A DNA stretch of 64,000 bases, from assembly GCF_030687575.1 (NCBI RefSeq), contig NZ_CP117439.1:5595501-5659500 (forward strand), in the 5' to 3' direction. Below, in pieces: positions 41,601 through 51,064 of this stretch; within the stretch, counting starts at the first letter, position 1, and each line of letters opens with the position of its first letter. The notes beneath the pieces are model-generated. The model did no database searches and was not told the origin of the DNA. It was given only the letters and a program-made list of their open reading frames with translations. The position numbers and the translations under genes were made by a program. The stretch comes from Pseudomonas sp. FP2309. GTDB lineage: Bacteria; Pseudomonadota; Gammaproteobacteria; Pseudomonadales; Pseudomonadaceae.

Positions 41601-44468
41601 ATCAAGAACATCAGCCAACCGGCCACGCCGCTGGTGATGACCAAGGACGGCGCCAAGCAGAGCCTGAACACCGCTACGCCGGGGGATTTCACCCTGCAAC
41701 TGAAAGACGCCAACGGCAACCTGCTCAACCAGATCGACTACAGCGTGGCCGGGCGCGGCAACACCTCGCGCTCCCTGGAGCGCAACGCCGAACTGCAACT
41801 GCGCCTGGATAAACACAGCTACGCCACCGGCGATGAGATCGCCATCAGCCTGCGCGCGCCGTACACCGGCGCGGGCTTGATCACCATTGAGCGCGACAAG
41901 GTCTACACCCAGCAGTGGTTCAAGGCCGACAGCACCAACAGCGTGCAACATATCCGCGTGCCGGCAGGCCTTGAGGGCAATGCCTACGTCAACGTGCAGT
42001 TCGTGCGCGACATCGGCTCGGCTGAGGTTTACATGAGCCCGCTGTCCTACGGCGTGGTGCCGTTCAGCATCAACCTGGATGCGCGACGCATGGCGCTGAA
42101 GGTCGAAGGCCCGGCGAAGATCGAGCCGGGGCAGACGCTGGACATCAAGCTCAACGCCGACCGACCGGGCCGCGCCGTGGTGTACGCCGTGGACGAAGGC
42201 ATTCTGCAGGTGGCGCGCTACCAGACGCCGGATCCGCTGGGTTTCTTCTTCCAGAAACGCGCGTTGGAGGTCGGCACCAGTCAGATCCTTGACCTGATCC
42301 TGCCGGAATTTTCCCGCCTGCTCAGTGGGGCGGCGCCCGGTGGCGATACGGAAGGCGCCTTGGCCAACCACCTGAACCCGTTCAAGCGTAAACACCAGCC
42401 ACCGGTGGCCTGGTGGTCCGGGTTGGTGGATTTGCCGGCCGGCGAAACCGTGTTGCATTACCAAGTACCGGACAGCTTCAACGGCAAGTTGCACCTGTTC
42501 GCGGTGGCGGTGGATGCCGACAGCGTCGGCGTCAGCGAGGCCACGACCGACGTGCGTGGGCCGATTGTGATCACGCCCAACGTACCGGCCTTCGTCGCAC
42601 CGGGGGATGTGTTCACGGTCAGCGCCGGGGTGTTCAGCAACCTCGACGCGGCGGCGGACGTGAAATTTGAAGTGCAAACCAGCAATGGCCTTGTGGTGCA
42701 GGGCGACAAGGGCAGTACCTTGTCGCTGCAACCGCGCAAGGAAGGCACCGCCGAATTCAAGATCAAGGTCGGTGACACCCTCGGTTCGGCAGACCTGCGT
42801 TTTGTCGCGGTGCTGCCGGATGGCAAGCGGGTCCAGGTGGCGGAAACCACCTCGATCCGACCGCTGAGCGAGCACCGCGTCGCCTTGAGCCTGGGCCGTT
42901 TCGACAACGCCAGCAAAGAGCTCAAACCCGCGCGCGAGCTGTACAGCCAACTGCGCGACGTGCAACTGGGCGTGGCCGCTTCGCCACTGGTCTGGGCCAA
43001 CGGCCTCAAGCATTACCTGGATGACTACGGTTATGCGTGCACCGAGCAATTGGTGTCCAAGGCGATGCCGGCGTTGATCTGGGGCGGCACCGCACCCGAG
43101 GCCGAGCAGGCGTTCGGCAACGCGGTGCGCATGTTGCGCCAGCGCCAGAACCCGGCCGGTGGCTTTGGTTTGTGGGCGGCCAACCCGGACGTGGCGCCCT
43201 ACGCCAGCCTGTACGCCACCGACTTCCTGATCGAAGCCAAGGAGCGCGGCCTGCCGGTACCGGAAGATCTGCTGGTGCGCGCCAACGCGTACCTGACCGA
43301 GCTGGCCAACGGCCCGAGCGAAGGCCTGTCGGAACTGCGCAACCGTGCCTATGCCGGTTACTTGCTGAGCCGTCAGGGGGTTCTGGTGAGCGGCGCTTTG
43401 AGCGATATCCGCGAACGCTACGAAACCTACTTCAAGGACAGCTGGCAGAACGACCTGGGCGCCGCGTACCTGGCGAGCAGCTACAAACTGCTCAAACAGG
43501 ATCGCCAGGCTGACACCCTGTTCCGCAAAATCCCATGGCGCTCGCTTGTGGATAAGTGGGACAGCGACGGTCTGTACTACGACCCGCTGGTGCACGATGC
43601 CGAACATTTGCACCTGCTGGCGCGCCACTTCCCTGAGCTGATGGACGACGTCCCTGCGGCGCTGCTGGATAAGCTCGGCAAACGCCTCAACGAGCAACGC
43701 TACAACTCGCTGTCGGCGGCGCTGTTGCTGCGCGCCCTGGACAACTATGGCCAGCGCGCGCAGAGCGACATGACCCTCAAGGCCACCGCCTGGCTGGGTG
43801 ACAAACAGCAACAACTGTTGGACATGGCCGGCCAGCCACCGCGCGCCGCCGTACCGGGTGGCACGCAAAAGCTGGTGATGGAGAAATCCGACGGCCCGTC
43901 CGCGTTCTACATGCTCAGTGAGGCCGGGTTTGATAGAGGCGCCAAGCTCAAGGCCATCAACAATGGCCTGGAAATCATCCACGAATACCTCGACCTCAAA
44001 GGCGAGCCCGTGAGCAAGGTTGCGGTGGGCGATGAGTTCCTGGTGCGCCTGCGCCTGCGCGCCACCGACCGTGATCAGGTGCAGCAAGTGGCCGTGGTCG
44101 ATTTGCTGCCCGGTGGCGTCGAGCCTGTGTATAACTTGCCGCCGGAGCCGGAAGCGGCCAGCACCGAGGACAGTGAAGGTGATGACTCTGAGTACGTGGA
44201 AACCGCAGACAGTGAAGAAGCCGACACCTGGCAAGCGCCCATCGGCGAAACCGAACTGAGCAACTGGCAGCCGGACTACGTGGATGTGCGCGATGACCGC
44301 GTGGTGTTGTACGGCACTGCGCTGCGCGATGTAGGCACCTTCGTGTACCGCGTGCGCGCCACCAACGCCGGGACCTTCAATACGCCACCGGCCTACGCCG
44401 AAGGCATGTACGAAACCACCCTGCAAGGCCGTGGCAAAGTAGGCCAGCTTGAAATTACCAAGCCTTAA
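38661..44468 (+). CDS. Bacterial alpha-2-macroglobulin (thioester type, YfhM-like)
   Basis: Large periplasmic protease trap of 1935 residues. ATG 38661 has AGGGA eight bases upstream; an ATG at 38652 is too close to it. The N-terminus has a basic leader and one membrane helix (GAGVLGLALLAGAGVYGWHWY) but no lipobox Cys, so it is anchored by a helix rather than lipid. MG domains, the MG2 region (LFTDRGLYRPGETAHLG) and the bait region follow. The thioester motif CTEQ is at about residue 1460 (YACTEQLVSKAMP), then an alpha-helical thioester domain. An acidic insert (DSEGDDSEYVETADSEEADT-like) lies near the end. E. coli YfhM is ~1650 residues. pbpC overlaps its end by 20 bases. Confidence 0.93.
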   Translation: MFDSLKAISRRVAGVFLTVVGAVFGQWQPPSWLRAVGRGVANLGGKARAYPRQTGAGVLGLALLAGAGVYGWHWYSNLPQPHTASYSLHKPNLTDYSQPTPVVDNVQVRFSESVAPLAAIGKPVTEGITLKPEVAGTWRWADDRSLLFVPDKDWPIDAHYTLDLAKKNLLADGVLLDQYSTQFSTQPFRATLAQNELYQDPSNPTLKQLVATFHFSHPVDEDSLRKRVSVTLGKGLAYRDAQLPNRPEITFDEKKLNAYVRSAALATPLESTPVSARLDEGVQARDGGNASNAPLVAQVTVPGRYRLTFTGAEVSFVDNARGEPEPVLMFSSSSAVADETIAGKVQAWLLPEKAEDDTRPYSANDIDDALLARSTKVNLTHVPSVEPLNTLHAFKFKAPAGRALYVRVPANLEAIGGYLAKHPTASLVSMPAYPRTLQFLSDGALLSLNGEKRLGFMARGVPGAHVEIARLLPNQLQHLVDQSSGSFARPNFGNEYFDRMVERQTLDIPLSSNDPAKTVYDNVDLSHYLTANGGRRGIFVLKLSPQDEPAERTFDYNRSSTSDLRFIVVTDLGIIAKRSSDGSHDVYVQSIGNGSPVADAQVDIIGRNGLPVSSGRTDGEGHVHFAKLDELRREKTPLMYVVSRGNDQSFLPIARQSQQLDLSRFDVGGLEEDGAIDRLSAYLFTDRGLYRPGETAHLGMIVRSGNWKGALQGLPVELQITDPRGLEVIRQPLKLSASGFETFDFPSSDVAPAGEYTATLQLIGQKQTRTDLGSVSFKVRDFEPDRMKVSLSLHNTPVQGWIAPDQVVANVTAMHLFGAPASGRRVTAKMSLSPTLAAFERYPDYRFRLNDALEDASSEDLAETSLDDNGQAVLDLNLQRFANSTYRLQVMTQVFEAEGGRNVAAQSALLVSSAPYLVGVKSQDSLSYVAKDAPRQVHWLAVAPDLTPLAVDGLTSEVVEHRYVSVLVKQSNGTYKYESRIKNISQPATPLVMTKDGAKQSLNTATPGDFTLQLKDANGNLLNQIDYSVAGRGNTSRSLERNAELQLRLDKHSYATGDEIAISLRAPYTGAGLITIERDKVYTQQWFKADSTNSVQHIRVPAGLEGNAYVNVQFVRDIGSAEVYMSPLSYGVVPFSINLDARRMALKVEGPAKIEPGQTLDIKLNADRPGRAVVYAVDEGILQVARYQTPDPLGFFFQKRALEVGTSQILDLILPEFSRLLSGAAPGGDTEGALANHLNPFKRKHQPPVAWWSGLVDLPAGETVLHYQVPDSFNGKLHLFAVAVDADSVGVSEATTDVRGPIVITPNVPAFVAPGDVFTVSAGVFSNLDAAADVKFEVQTSNGLVVQGDKGSTLSLQPRKEGTAEFKIKVGDTLGSADLRFVAVLPDGKRVQVAETTSIRPLSEHRVALSLGRFDNASKELKPARELYSQLRDVQLGVAASPLVWANGLKHYLDDYGYACTEQLVSKAMPALIWGGTAPEAEQAFGNAVRMLRQRQNPAGGFGLWAANPDVAPYASLYATDFLIEAKERGLPVPEDLLVRANAYLTELANGPSEGLSELRNRAYAGYLLSRQGVLVSGALSDIRERYETYFKDSWQNDLGAAYLASSYKLLKQDRQADTLFRKIPWRSLVDKWDSDGLYYDPLVHDAEHLHLLARHFPELMDDVPAALLDKLGKRLNEQRYNSLSAALLLRALDNYGQRAQSDMTLKATAWLGDKQQQLLDMAGQPPRAAVPGGTQKLVMEKSDGPSAFYMLSEAGFDRGAKLKAINNGLEIIHEYLDLKGEPVSKVAVGDEFLVRLRLRATDRDQVQQVAVVDLLPGGVEPVYNLPPEPEAASTEDSEGDDSEYVETADSEEADTWQAPIGETELSNWQPDYVDVRDDRVVLYGTALRDVGTFVYRVRATNAGTFNTPPAYAEGMYETTLQGRGKVGQLEITKP

Positions 44469-46746
44469 ACGCCTGACGCCGCTGCTGGCGGCAGTGGTGG
44501 TGCTCGTGGGGCTGCGCGTGTGGCCCCATGCCCCGCTGGAGCAGGCAGCGACCTCCTCCAGGGTGGTGCTGGCCGACGACGGCGCGTTGCTGCGCATGAC
44601 CCTGGCGCAGGACGGCCAATACCGCCTGTGGCTGCCGCTGGAGCGCATTTCGCCTTCGCTGGTCGAAGCGTTGTTGCTCAAGGAAGACCGCAATTTCTAC
44701 TGGCACCCGGGGATCAATCCCCCGGCGTTGCTGCGCGCGGCGCTGGCCACCTACAGCGGTGGCCAGCGCCAGGGTGGCTCAACCTTGAGCATGCAGCTGG
44801 CGCGCCGCCTGTGGGACCTGAACACCCGGCAGGTCCCGGGCAAATTGCAGCAGATGGCGTTGGCGCTGTGGCTGGAGGCGCGCTACAGCAAGCACGACAT
44901 CCTCGAGGCCTACCTGAACCTGGCGCCCATGGGCGGCAATATCGAAGGTGCCGAGGCGGCCAGCCGTATTTACTTCGGCAAGGCGGCGGCGCAGTTGTCA
45001 TTGTCCGAGGCCCTGGCGCTGGCGGTGATCCCGCAACAACCGGGCCGGCGCGCGCGCTTCGGACCCTCACTGCAAAACGCGCGGCTGCGCCTGATGAAAG
45101 ATTGGCGTGAGACTTATCCACACGACCCGCGCAATGCCAGTTTGCTCGACTTGCCCCTCGAAGCACGCAACCGCCAGCAGATCCCGTTCCTGGCGCCGCA
45201 CCTGAGTGAACAGCTGCTGGCGTCCCAGGCCGGCAACGAACTCCACAGCACCCTTAACCTGCCCTTGCAGCAATTGCTCGAACGCCTGATCACCGGCTTT
45301 ATTGCCGAGCGCCGCAGCACCGGCGTGGAAAACGCCACGGCGATCCTGATCGACAGCCGTGACCAGAGCGTCAAGGCCCTGGTGGGTTCGGCCGATTACT
45401 TATCCACAGGCATCCAGGGCCAGGTCAATGGCGTGCTGTCGCGGCGTTCGCCGGGCTCGACGCTCAAACCGTTTCTCTATGGGCTGGCGCTGGATCAGGG
45501 GCTGATCCACCCCATGAGCATCCTCAAGGACTTACCGAGTAACTTCGGCTACTTCCAGCCGGAAAATTTCGACGGCAGTTTTGTCGGGCCCCTGACGGCG
45601 CGCGATGCGTTGATCCGTAGCCGCAATATCCCGGCGGTGTGGCTGGCCAGCCAGGTTAAATCGCCGTCCTTGTATGGGTTGCTGCAACGCGCCGGTATCA
45701 AAGGCCTGCGCGATGAAAGCCATTACGGCCTGGCCCTGGCGCTTGGCGGTGGTGAGATGACCCCCGAGGAGCTGGCGCGGCTGTATGTGATGCTGGCCGG
45801 CGACGGGCACCTGCGGCCGTTGCGCTATGTGCAGGAACAGCCGCAAACCACCGGCGCGGCGCTGCTCACGCCCCAGGCCGCGTTTATGGTGCGTGACATG
45901 CTGCGCCGCAACCCGCGCCCGGACGGGCTGCCGGGCCGTCACTGGCGTACGGCGTGGAAAACCGGCACCTCGTGGGGGTTTCACGATGCGTGGAGCGCAG
46001 GCCTGGTCGGCCCGTATGTGCTGGTGGTGTGGGTGGGTAACTTCGATGGGCGGCCGAACCCGGCGTTTATCGGCGCCAAAACCGCTGCGCCGCTGTTTTT
46101 TCGCATCGCCGACGCCCTGCCCCTGGCCCTGCCCACCGTCGCGATCAAAGCCGACAAACCGCCGGCCGGGCTGGTGCGCATCGACGTCTGCGCGGCGTCG
46201 GGCGAGCTGCCCAACCGCTGGTGTCCGCAAACCCGCAAGACCTGGTACATCCCCGGCGTTTCACCGATTCGCGTGTCCAACCTGCACCGCCCGGTGCTGA
46301 TCGACACCCGCACCGGCAAGGCCGCGTGCCCGCCCTTCGAGGCGCAGTACACCCGCGAAGAAGTCTTTGAGTTCTGGCCCAGTGACGTCCAACGCCTGTA
46401 CCGAGCCGCCGGCCTGCCGCGCCGAACGCCACCCAGCGTGATGAAAAACTGCCAGCCCAACCGCATCACCGACCAGAGCGAAGCCCCGCAGATTCGCTCT
46501 CCGCTGACGCAGGTGAGTTATCAGTTGCGCCTCTCCCAGCCCCAGGAAAGCATCCCGCTGAACGCCAACGCCGCCAGCGATGCAGCGACGCTGTATTGGT
46601 TTGCTGATCAAACCTTGATCGGCCAGGGCCCGCCGCAAACCACACTGAACTGGCGGCCGGGCAAGTCCGGGGAGTATCGGTTGCGGGTGAGCGATGATCA
46701 GGGGCGCACTGCGAGTCGCGGGTTGAGGGTGGAGTTTGTGCCTTGA
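44449..46746 (+). CDS. pbpC: Penicillin-binding protein 1C
   Basis: Bifunctional peptidoglycan glycosyltransferase/transpeptidase, 765 residues, beginning at TTG 44449 inside the macroglobulin gene. After a membrane anchor (LTPLLAAVVVLVGLRVW) the GT51 domain has catalytic Glu in LLKEDRNFYWHPG and GGSTLSMQLAR. The transpeptidase has SxxK in SPGSTLKPFLYG, SRNIPAVWLA and KTGTSWGFHD. The last ~90 residues are the PBP-C (BiPBP_C) domain (TLYWFADQTLIGQGPPQTTLNW). The yfhM-pbpC pairing is known from E. coli and many others: trap and wall-repair enzyme work together after envelope attack. The length agrees with PBP1c. Confidence 0.94.
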   Translation: MKLPSLKRLTPLLAAVVVLVGLRVWPHAPLEQAATSSRVVLADDGALLRMTLAQDGQYRLWLPLERISPSLVEALLLKEDRNFYWHPGINPPALLRAALATYSGGQRQGGSTLSMQLARRLWDLNTRQVPGKLQQMALALWLEARYSKHDILEAYLNLAPMGGNIEGAEAASRIYFGKAAAQLSLSEALALAVIPQQPGRRARFGPSLQNARLRLMKDWRETYPHDPRNASLLDLPLEARNRQQIPFLAPHLSEQLLASQAGNELHSTLNLPLQQLLERLITGFIAERRSTGVENATAILIDSRDQSVKALVGSADYLSTGIQGQVNGVLSRRSPGSTLKPFLYGLALDQGLIHPMSILKDLPSNFGYFQPENFDGSFVGPLTARDALIRSRNIPAVWLASQVKSPSLYGLLQRAGIKGLRDESHYGLALALGGGEMTPEELARLYVMLAGDGHLRPLRYVQEQPQTTGAALLTPQAAFMVRDMLRRNPRPDGLPGRHWRTAWKTGTSWGFHDAWSAGLVGPYVLVVWVGNFDGRPNPAFIGAKTAAPLFFRIADALPLALPTVAIKADKPPAGLVRIDVCAASGELPNRWCPQTRKTWYIPGVSPIRVSNLHRPVLIDTRTGKAACPPFEAQYTREEVFEFWPSDVQRLYRAAGLPRRTPPSVMKNCQPNRITDQSEAPQIRSPLTQVSYQLRLSQPQESIPLNANAASDAATLYWFADQTLIGQGPPQTTLNWRPGKSGEYRLRVSDDQGRTASRGLRVEFVP

Positions 46747-46758
46747 GTGAACAGATGA

Positions 46759-46790
46759 CCCGGCCATTACCTGCTTGGGCAGTGGCCGGG
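46759..46790. terminator. Shared hairpin between convergent pbpC and glmS
   Basis: Arms CCCGGCCA (46759-46766) and TGGCCGGG (46783-46790) with an inner CTGC/GCAG pair. It is placed midway between the two stops, so it could end transcription from both sides. No T-tract, so confidence is limited. Confidence 0.5.
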
Positions 46791-46822
46791 CTCCCGATTA
46801 CTCCACCGTCACCGACTTAGCC
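46766..46822. other. attTn7-type site at the glmS 3' end (unoccupied)
   Basis: Tn7 inserts about 25 bp after the glmS stop codon in most bacteria, using the conserved last glmS codons for recognition. Here those codons (complement of 46798-46822, encoding NLAKSVTVE) are intact and pbpC follows at 52 bp, so no Tn7-like element is inserted. Site position is inferred from established Tn7 biology. Confidence 0.5.
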
Positions 46823-48630
46823 AAGTTACGCGGCTGATCAACGTCGGTGCCCTTCAACACCGCTACGTAGTACGACAGCAACTGCAGCGGGATGGTGTAG
46901 AGGATCGGCGACAGGGTGTCGTTGATGTGCGGCATGTTGATGACGTGGGTGCCTTCGCCGTTGGTCATGCCGGCTTTCTCGTCGGCGAATACCACCAGTT
47001 GGCCGCCACGGGCGCGCACTTCCTGCAGGTTGGACTTGAGCTTTTCCAGCAGTTCGTTGTTCGGCGCGACGGTGACTACCGGCATGTCGTCATCCACCAG
47101 GGCCAGTGGGCCGTGTTTGAGCTCGCCGGCCGGGTAGGCTTCGGCGTGGATGTAGGAGATTTCCTTGAGCTTGAGGGAGCCTTCCATCGCCACCGGGTAC
47201 TGCGCGCCACGGCCGAGGAACAGGGTGTGGTTCTTGTCGGCGAACAGTTCGGCGACTTTTTCCACCACGCTGTCCATGGCCAGGGCTTCGCCCAGGCGGG
47301 TCGGCAGGCGACGCAGTTCTTCAACCAGGGTCGCTTCGACGCCGTCGGCCAGGGTGCCGCGCACTTGGCCCAGGGACAGGGTCAGCAACAACAGACCAAC
47401 CAGTTGGGTGGTGAACGCTTTGGTGGAGGCCACACCGATTTCGCGACCGGCCTGGGTCAGCAGGGTGAGGTCGGACTCACGCACCAGCGAGCTGATGCTG
47501 ACGTTGCAGATCGCCAGGCTGGCGAGGAAGCCCAGCTCTTTGGCGTTGCGCAGGGCGGCCAGGGTGTCGGCGGTTTCGCCGGACTGGGAGATGGTCACGA
47601 ACAGGGTGTCGGGCTGCACCACCACTTTGCGGTAGCGAAATTCGCTGGCCACTTCGACCTGGCACGGGATGCTGGCCAGCTCTTCGAGCCAGTAACGGGC
47701 AACCATGCCGGCGTGGTAGCTGGTGCCGCAAGCAACGATCTGCACATTGCGCACTTTGGCGAACAGTTCGGCGGCTTGTGGGCCGAACGCGTTGACCAGC
47801 ACGTGCTTGTCGCCCAGGCGACCTTCCAGGGTGCGTTGCACCACGGCCGGTTGCTCGTGGATTTCCTTGAGCATGAAGTGGCGGTATTCGCCCTTGTCGG
47901 CCGCTTCAGCGCCGTCGCGATATTGCACCGCTTCGCGTTCGACGGAATTGCCGTTTACGTCCCAGATCGCCACGCTTTCACGGCGGATGTCGGCAATATC
48001 GCCTTCTTCCAGGTACATGAAGCGGTCAGTGACCTGGCGCAGGGCCAGTTGGTCGGAGGCGAGGAAGTTCTCACCCAGGCCCAGGCCGATCACCAGCGGG
48101 CTGCCACTGCGGGCGGCGACCACACGGTCAGGCTGGCTGGCGCTGATTACCGCCAGGCCGTAGGCGCCATGCAGTTCCTTGACCGTGGCTTTGAGCGCGG
48201 TGGTCAGGTCGCTGTGGTCCTTGAGTTTGTGGTTGAGCAGGTGGGCGATGACTTCGGTGTCGGTGTCGGAGGTGAACACGTAGCCCAGGCTTTTGAGTTG
48301 TTCACGCAGCGCCTCGTGGTTTTCGATGATGCCGTTGTGCACCACCGCCAGGTCGCCGGAGAAGTGGGGGTGGGCGTTACGTTCACACGGCGCACCGTGG
48401 GTGGCCCAGCGGGTGTGGGCAATGCCGAGGCGACCGACCAACGGCTCGCCGGCCAGGGCCTGATCCAACTCACTGACCTTACCTGGGCGCCGCACGCGTT
48501 CAAGCTTGCCGGCATTGGTGAAGACGGCTACGCCGGCGCTGTCATAGCCGCGGTATTCCAGGCGCTTGAGGCCTTCGATGAGGATAGGGGTAATGTTGCG
48601 TTCAGCGACTGCGCCTACGATGCCACACAT
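46798..48630 (-). CDS. glmS: Glucosamine-6-phosphate synthase GlmS
   Basis: Makes glucosamine-6-phosphate from fructose-6-phosphate and glutamine, the first step toward UDP-GlcNAc for peptidoglycan and LPS. 610 residues: class II glutamine amidotransferase with catalytic Cys2 ([12 protein letters not shown]), then two SIS domains ([29 protein letters not shown]) and the C-terminal VTVE end. The gene lies ten bases after glmR and is probably co-transcribed with it. I see no glmS ribozyme, as expected for Pseudomonas. The region downstream of glmS is the usual Tn7 attachment site; no Tn7 insertion is present here. Confidence 0.97.
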   Translation of the reverse strand: MCGIVGAVAERNITPILIEGLKRLEYRGYDSAGVAVFTNAGKLERVRRPGKVSELDQALAGEPLVGRLGIAHTRWATHGAPCERNAHPHFSGDLAVVHNGIIENHEALREQLKSLGYVFTSDTDTEVIAHLLNHKLKDHSDLTTALKATVKELHGAYGLAVISASQPDRVVAARSGSPLVIGLGLGENFLASDQLALRQVTDRFMYLEEGDIADIRRESVAIWDVNGNSVEREAVQYRDGAEAADKGEYRHFMLKEIHEQPAVVQRTLEGRLGDKHVLVNAFGPQAAELFAKVRNVQIVACGTSYHAGMVARYWLEELASIPCQVEVASEFRYRKVVVQPDTLFVTISQSGETADTLAALRNAKELGFLASLAICNVSISSLVRESDLTLLTQAGREIGVASTKAFTTQLVGLLLLTLSLGQVRGTLADGVEATLVEELRRLPTRLGEALAMDSVVEKVAELFADKNHTLFLGRGAQYPVAMEGSLKLKEISYIHAEAYPAGELKHGPLALVDDDMPVVTVAPNNELLEKLKSNLQEVRARGGQLVVFADEKAGMTNGEGTHVINMPHINDTLSPILYTIPLQLLSYYVAVLKGTDVDQPRNLAKSVTVE

Positions 48631-48640
48631 GGTGTTTCTC

Positions 48641-49408
48641 CTAGATGATTGCCGCGCATATCAGCGTAATGCCGCGGGCTTGGATCTGGTCGCGGGCCTC
48701 AAGCGGCAGGCGATCATCGGTAATAAGGGTATGGACGCTGCTCCAGGGCAGTTCCAGGTTGGGAATCTTGCGGCCGATTTTGTCGGATTCGACCATCACC
48801 ACCACTTCGCGAGCGACCTCGGCCATCACGCGGCTCAGGCCCAGCAGTTCGTTGAAGGTGGTGGTACCGCGCTGCAGATCGATGCCGTCGGCGCCGATGA
48901 ACAGTTGATCAAAGTCGTAGGAACGCAGCACTTGCTCGGCGACCTGGCCCTGGAACGAGTCCGAATGCGGGTCCCAGGTGCCACCGGTCATTAGCAGCAC
49001 CGGCTCGTGTTCCAGTTCGCTCAAGGCGCTGGCCACGTGCAGGGAGTTGGTCATCACCACCAGACCAGGCTGGTGGCCCAGTTCGGGGATCATGGCGGCG
49101 GTGGTGCTGCCGCTGTCGATGATGATGCGTGCGTGTTCGCGCAAGCGCTGTACGGCGGCACGGGCGATGGCACGCTTGTAGGCCGAGATCGGCTGCGCGG
49201 CGTCGCCGACCAGTTCCTGGGGCATGGTGATTGCGCCACCGTAGCGGCGCAGCAACAGGCCGTTGCTTTCGAGGGCGGCCAGGTCTTTGCGAATGGTGAC
49301 TTCCGAAGTTTCGAAACGCTTGGCCAATTCGTCCACGCTGACTTCGCCCTGCTCGTTGAGCAGGGTCAGAATGTTGTGGCGTCGTTGGGGGGTATTTCGT
49401 TTCGACAT
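48641..49408 (-). CDS. glmR: DeoR-family transcriptional regulator GlmR
   Basis: 255 residues from ATG 49408 ([20 protein letters not shown]); an upstream extension to 49447 is unlikely. N-terminal winged helix-turn-helix of DeoR type ([25 protein letters not shown]) and a C-terminal sugar-phosphate-sensing domain ([30 protein letters not shown]). It sits directly before glmS, as PA5550 glmR does, and probably adjusts glmS to an amino-sugar phosphate. Direct repeats at its start look like an autoregulatory operator. Confidence 0.92.
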   Translation of the reverse strand: MSKRNTPQRRHNILTLLNEQGEVSVDELAKRFETSEVTIRKDLAALESNGLLLRRYGGAITMPQELVGDAAQPISAYKRAIARAAVQRLREHARIIIDSGSTTAAMIPELGHQPGLVVMTNSLHVASALSELEHEPVLLMTGGTWDPHSDSFQGQVAEQVLRSYDFDQLFIGADGIDLQRGTTTFNELLGLSRVMAEVAREVVVMVESDKIGRKIPNLELPWSSVHTLITDDRLPLEARDQIQARGITLICAAII

Positions 49409-49431
49409 GATATTGATAAGTTTCGTTTCGA
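49395..49431. promoter_or_regulatory. Direct repeats TTTCGTTTCGA at the glmR start
   Basis: Two identical 11-mers, at 49395-49405 (overlapping the first codons) and 49421-49431 (in the leader), 26 bp apart, that is about two and a half helix turns. Each contains two TTTCG units, a style common in DeoR-family operators. A further related CGAAATATAACGAA follows. Probable GlmR binding sites, by inference. Confidence 0.5.
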
Positions 49432-49512
49432 AATATAACGAAGGCAATCAAAACCTATTGGCGAAAGATCGTCAAGCGGTGGGCTTCATTTTTTATACGT
49501 TACATAACAAGC

Positions 49513-49538
49513 GTGGGAGGGGGCTTCCCCCCTCCCAC
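49513..49538. repeat. REP palindrome (P. fluorescens type)
   Basis: Near-perfect palindrome beginning GTGGGAGGGGGC and ending CCCTCCCAC with a TTCC centre, related to the element at 22871. It lies between glmU and glmR and could stabilise or end the glmU transcript. Confidence 0.8.
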
Positions 49539-49573
49539 ATTGGAGATTTGCTGGTCGTGAAGCTGTGGATAAC

Positions 49574-50941
49574 TCAGGTCTTTTTGATTTTAACCGGGCG
49601 TTTCCAGCCGTCGATGTTGCGTTGGCGGGCGCGGGCGACACCCAACTGCAAGTTATCCACATCCTGGTTGATGGTGGAGCCGGCCGCCGTTGTGGCACCG
49701 TCGCCTACGCTCACCGGCGCCACCAACGAATTGTTGGAGCCGATAAACACGTCTTCACCCAAGACAGTCTGGTGCTTGTTGGCGCCATCGTAGTTGCAGG
49801 TGATGGTGCCGGCGCCGATGTTGGTACGTGCACCGACAGTGGCATCGCCCAAATAGGTAAGGTGACCCGCCTTGGCGCCCTCGCCCAAGTGGGCGTTTTT
49901 CAGTTCGACGAAGTTACCCACATGGGCCTTGGCTTCCAGCACGCTGCCAGGACGCAACCGCGCAAACGGCCCGGCATCGCTGCCCTCGCCCATCACCGCA
50001 CCGTCAATGTGACTGTTGGCCTTGATCACCACGCCTTTGCGCAGGGTGCTGTCCTTGATCACGCAGTTGGGGCCGATGACCACGTCATCTTCGATGATCA
50101 CGCGGCCTTCGAGGATTACGTTGATGTCGATCAGCACATCGCGGCCCACGCTGACTTCACCGCGTACATCGAAGCGGGCAGGATCGCGCAGGGTTACGCC
50201 CTGGGCCATCAGGCGACGGCCTTCACGCAGTTGGTAGTGACGCTCCAGCTCGGCCAATTGCTTGCGGTCGTTGGCGCCCTGCACTTCCATTGGGTCGTGG
50301 GGCTGCTCGGTGGCGACCAGCAAACCGTCACTCACGGCCATCTCGATCACGTCGGTGAGGTAGTACTCGCCTTGGGCGTTGTTGTTCGACAGGCGGCTCA
50401 TCCAGTCGGCAAGCTTGTTGGCAGGCACCGCGAGAATCCCGGTGTTGCCCTCGGTGATGGCACGCTGGGCTTCACTGGCGTCTTTGTGCTCGACGATGGC
50501 GGCGACCTTGCCGTCGGCGTTGCGCACGATGCGGCCGTAGCCGGTGGGGTCATCCAGTTCGACGGTCAGCAGGCCCATTTGGCCTGGGACCACGTGCTTG
50601 AGCAGGCGTTGCAGGGTTTCCACTTCGATCAGCGGCACGTCGCCGTAGAGGATCAGCACGGTGTCAGCGGTGATGAACGGCACGGCTTGTGCGGTGGCGT
50701 GGCCGGTGCCCAGTTGCTTGTCCTGCAGGACGAAATTCAGGTCATCCGCCGCCAGACGCTCACGCACCACATCGGCACCGTGGCCGATGACCACGTGGAT
50801 ACGTTGCGGACTCAGCTGCCGGGCGCTGTGGATAACATGGCCAAGCATGGAATTACCGGCCACCGGGTGCAGCACCTTAGGCAGGGCCGAACGCATGCGG
50901 GTGCCCTGGCCTGCGGCGAGAATGACGATTTCAAGAGACAT
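49574..50941 (-). CDS. glmU: Bifunctional GlmU (GlcN-1-P acetyltransferase / GlcNAc-1-P uridylyltransferase)
   Basis: Final two steps to UDP-GlcNAc. 455 residues. The N-terminal nucleotidyltransferase starts with [24 protein letters not shown] and has YGDVPLI; the C-terminal half is a left-handed beta helix of hexapeptide repeats with the acetyltransferase [19 protein letters not shown]. It sits between the ATP synthase operon and glmR-glmS, as in most pseudomonads. Its start lies 61 bp after the atp terminator, so it has its own promoter. Two DnaA boxes lie near its 3' end (49564, 49653) and one near its 5' end (50827). Confidence 0.97.
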   Translation of the reverse strand: MSLEIVILAAGQGTRMRSALPKVLHPVAGNSMLGHVIHSARQLSPQRIHVVIGHGADVVRERLAADDLNFVLQDKQLGTGHATAQAVPFITADTVLILYGDVPLIEVETLQRLLKHVVPGQMGLLTVELDDPTGYGRIVRNADGKVAAIVEHKDASEAQRAITEGNTGILAVPANKLADWMSRLSNNNAQGEYYLTDVIEMAVSDGLLVATEQPHDPMEVQGANDRKQLAELERHYQLREGRRLMAQGVTLRDPARFDVRGEVSVGRDVLIDINVILEGRVIIEDDVVIGPNCVIKDSTLRKGVVIKANSHIDGAVMGEGSDAGPFARLRPGSVLEAKAHVGNFVELKNAHLGEGAKAGHLTYLGDATVGARTNIGAGTITCNYDGANKHQTVLGEDVFIGSNNSLVAPVSVGDGATTAAGSTINQDVDNLQLGVARARQRNIDGWKRPVKIKKT

Positions 50942-51001
50942 GAATGGCTACCAATCCTGGGCGGTCCGGGTTCAGACCAGAGAAGTGTTTTGCAAAAAAA
51001 G

Positions 51002-51029
51002 AAAAAGGGTAGCCGAGGCTACCCTTTTT
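51002..51029 (-). terminator. Rho-independent terminator of the ATP synthase operon
   Basis: Perfect 13-bp stem (AAAAAGGGTAGCC at 51002-51014, GGCTACCCTTTTT at 51017-51029), followed in the leftward direction by a run of T (complement of 50993-51000). It lies 36 bp after the atpC stop. Confidence 0.94.
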
Positions 51030-51064
51030 AATCAATCGCGCTTGAAGCATGACGGCATGGCCGC

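Noticed and set aside
41124..44693. Open frame of 1189 codons on the minus strand opposite the macroglobulin gene
   Set aside because: Covers a gene with clear domain structure on the plus strand, has no recognisable motif and no ribosome-binding site.
48631..48640. glmS ribozyme upstream of glmS
   Set aside because: Only ten bases separate glmR from glmS and the ribozyme is restricted to Firmicutes; nothing resembles it.
46927..48648. Long open frame on the plus strand opposite glmS
   Set aside because: glmS is unambiguous; the opposite frame lacks any family signature.
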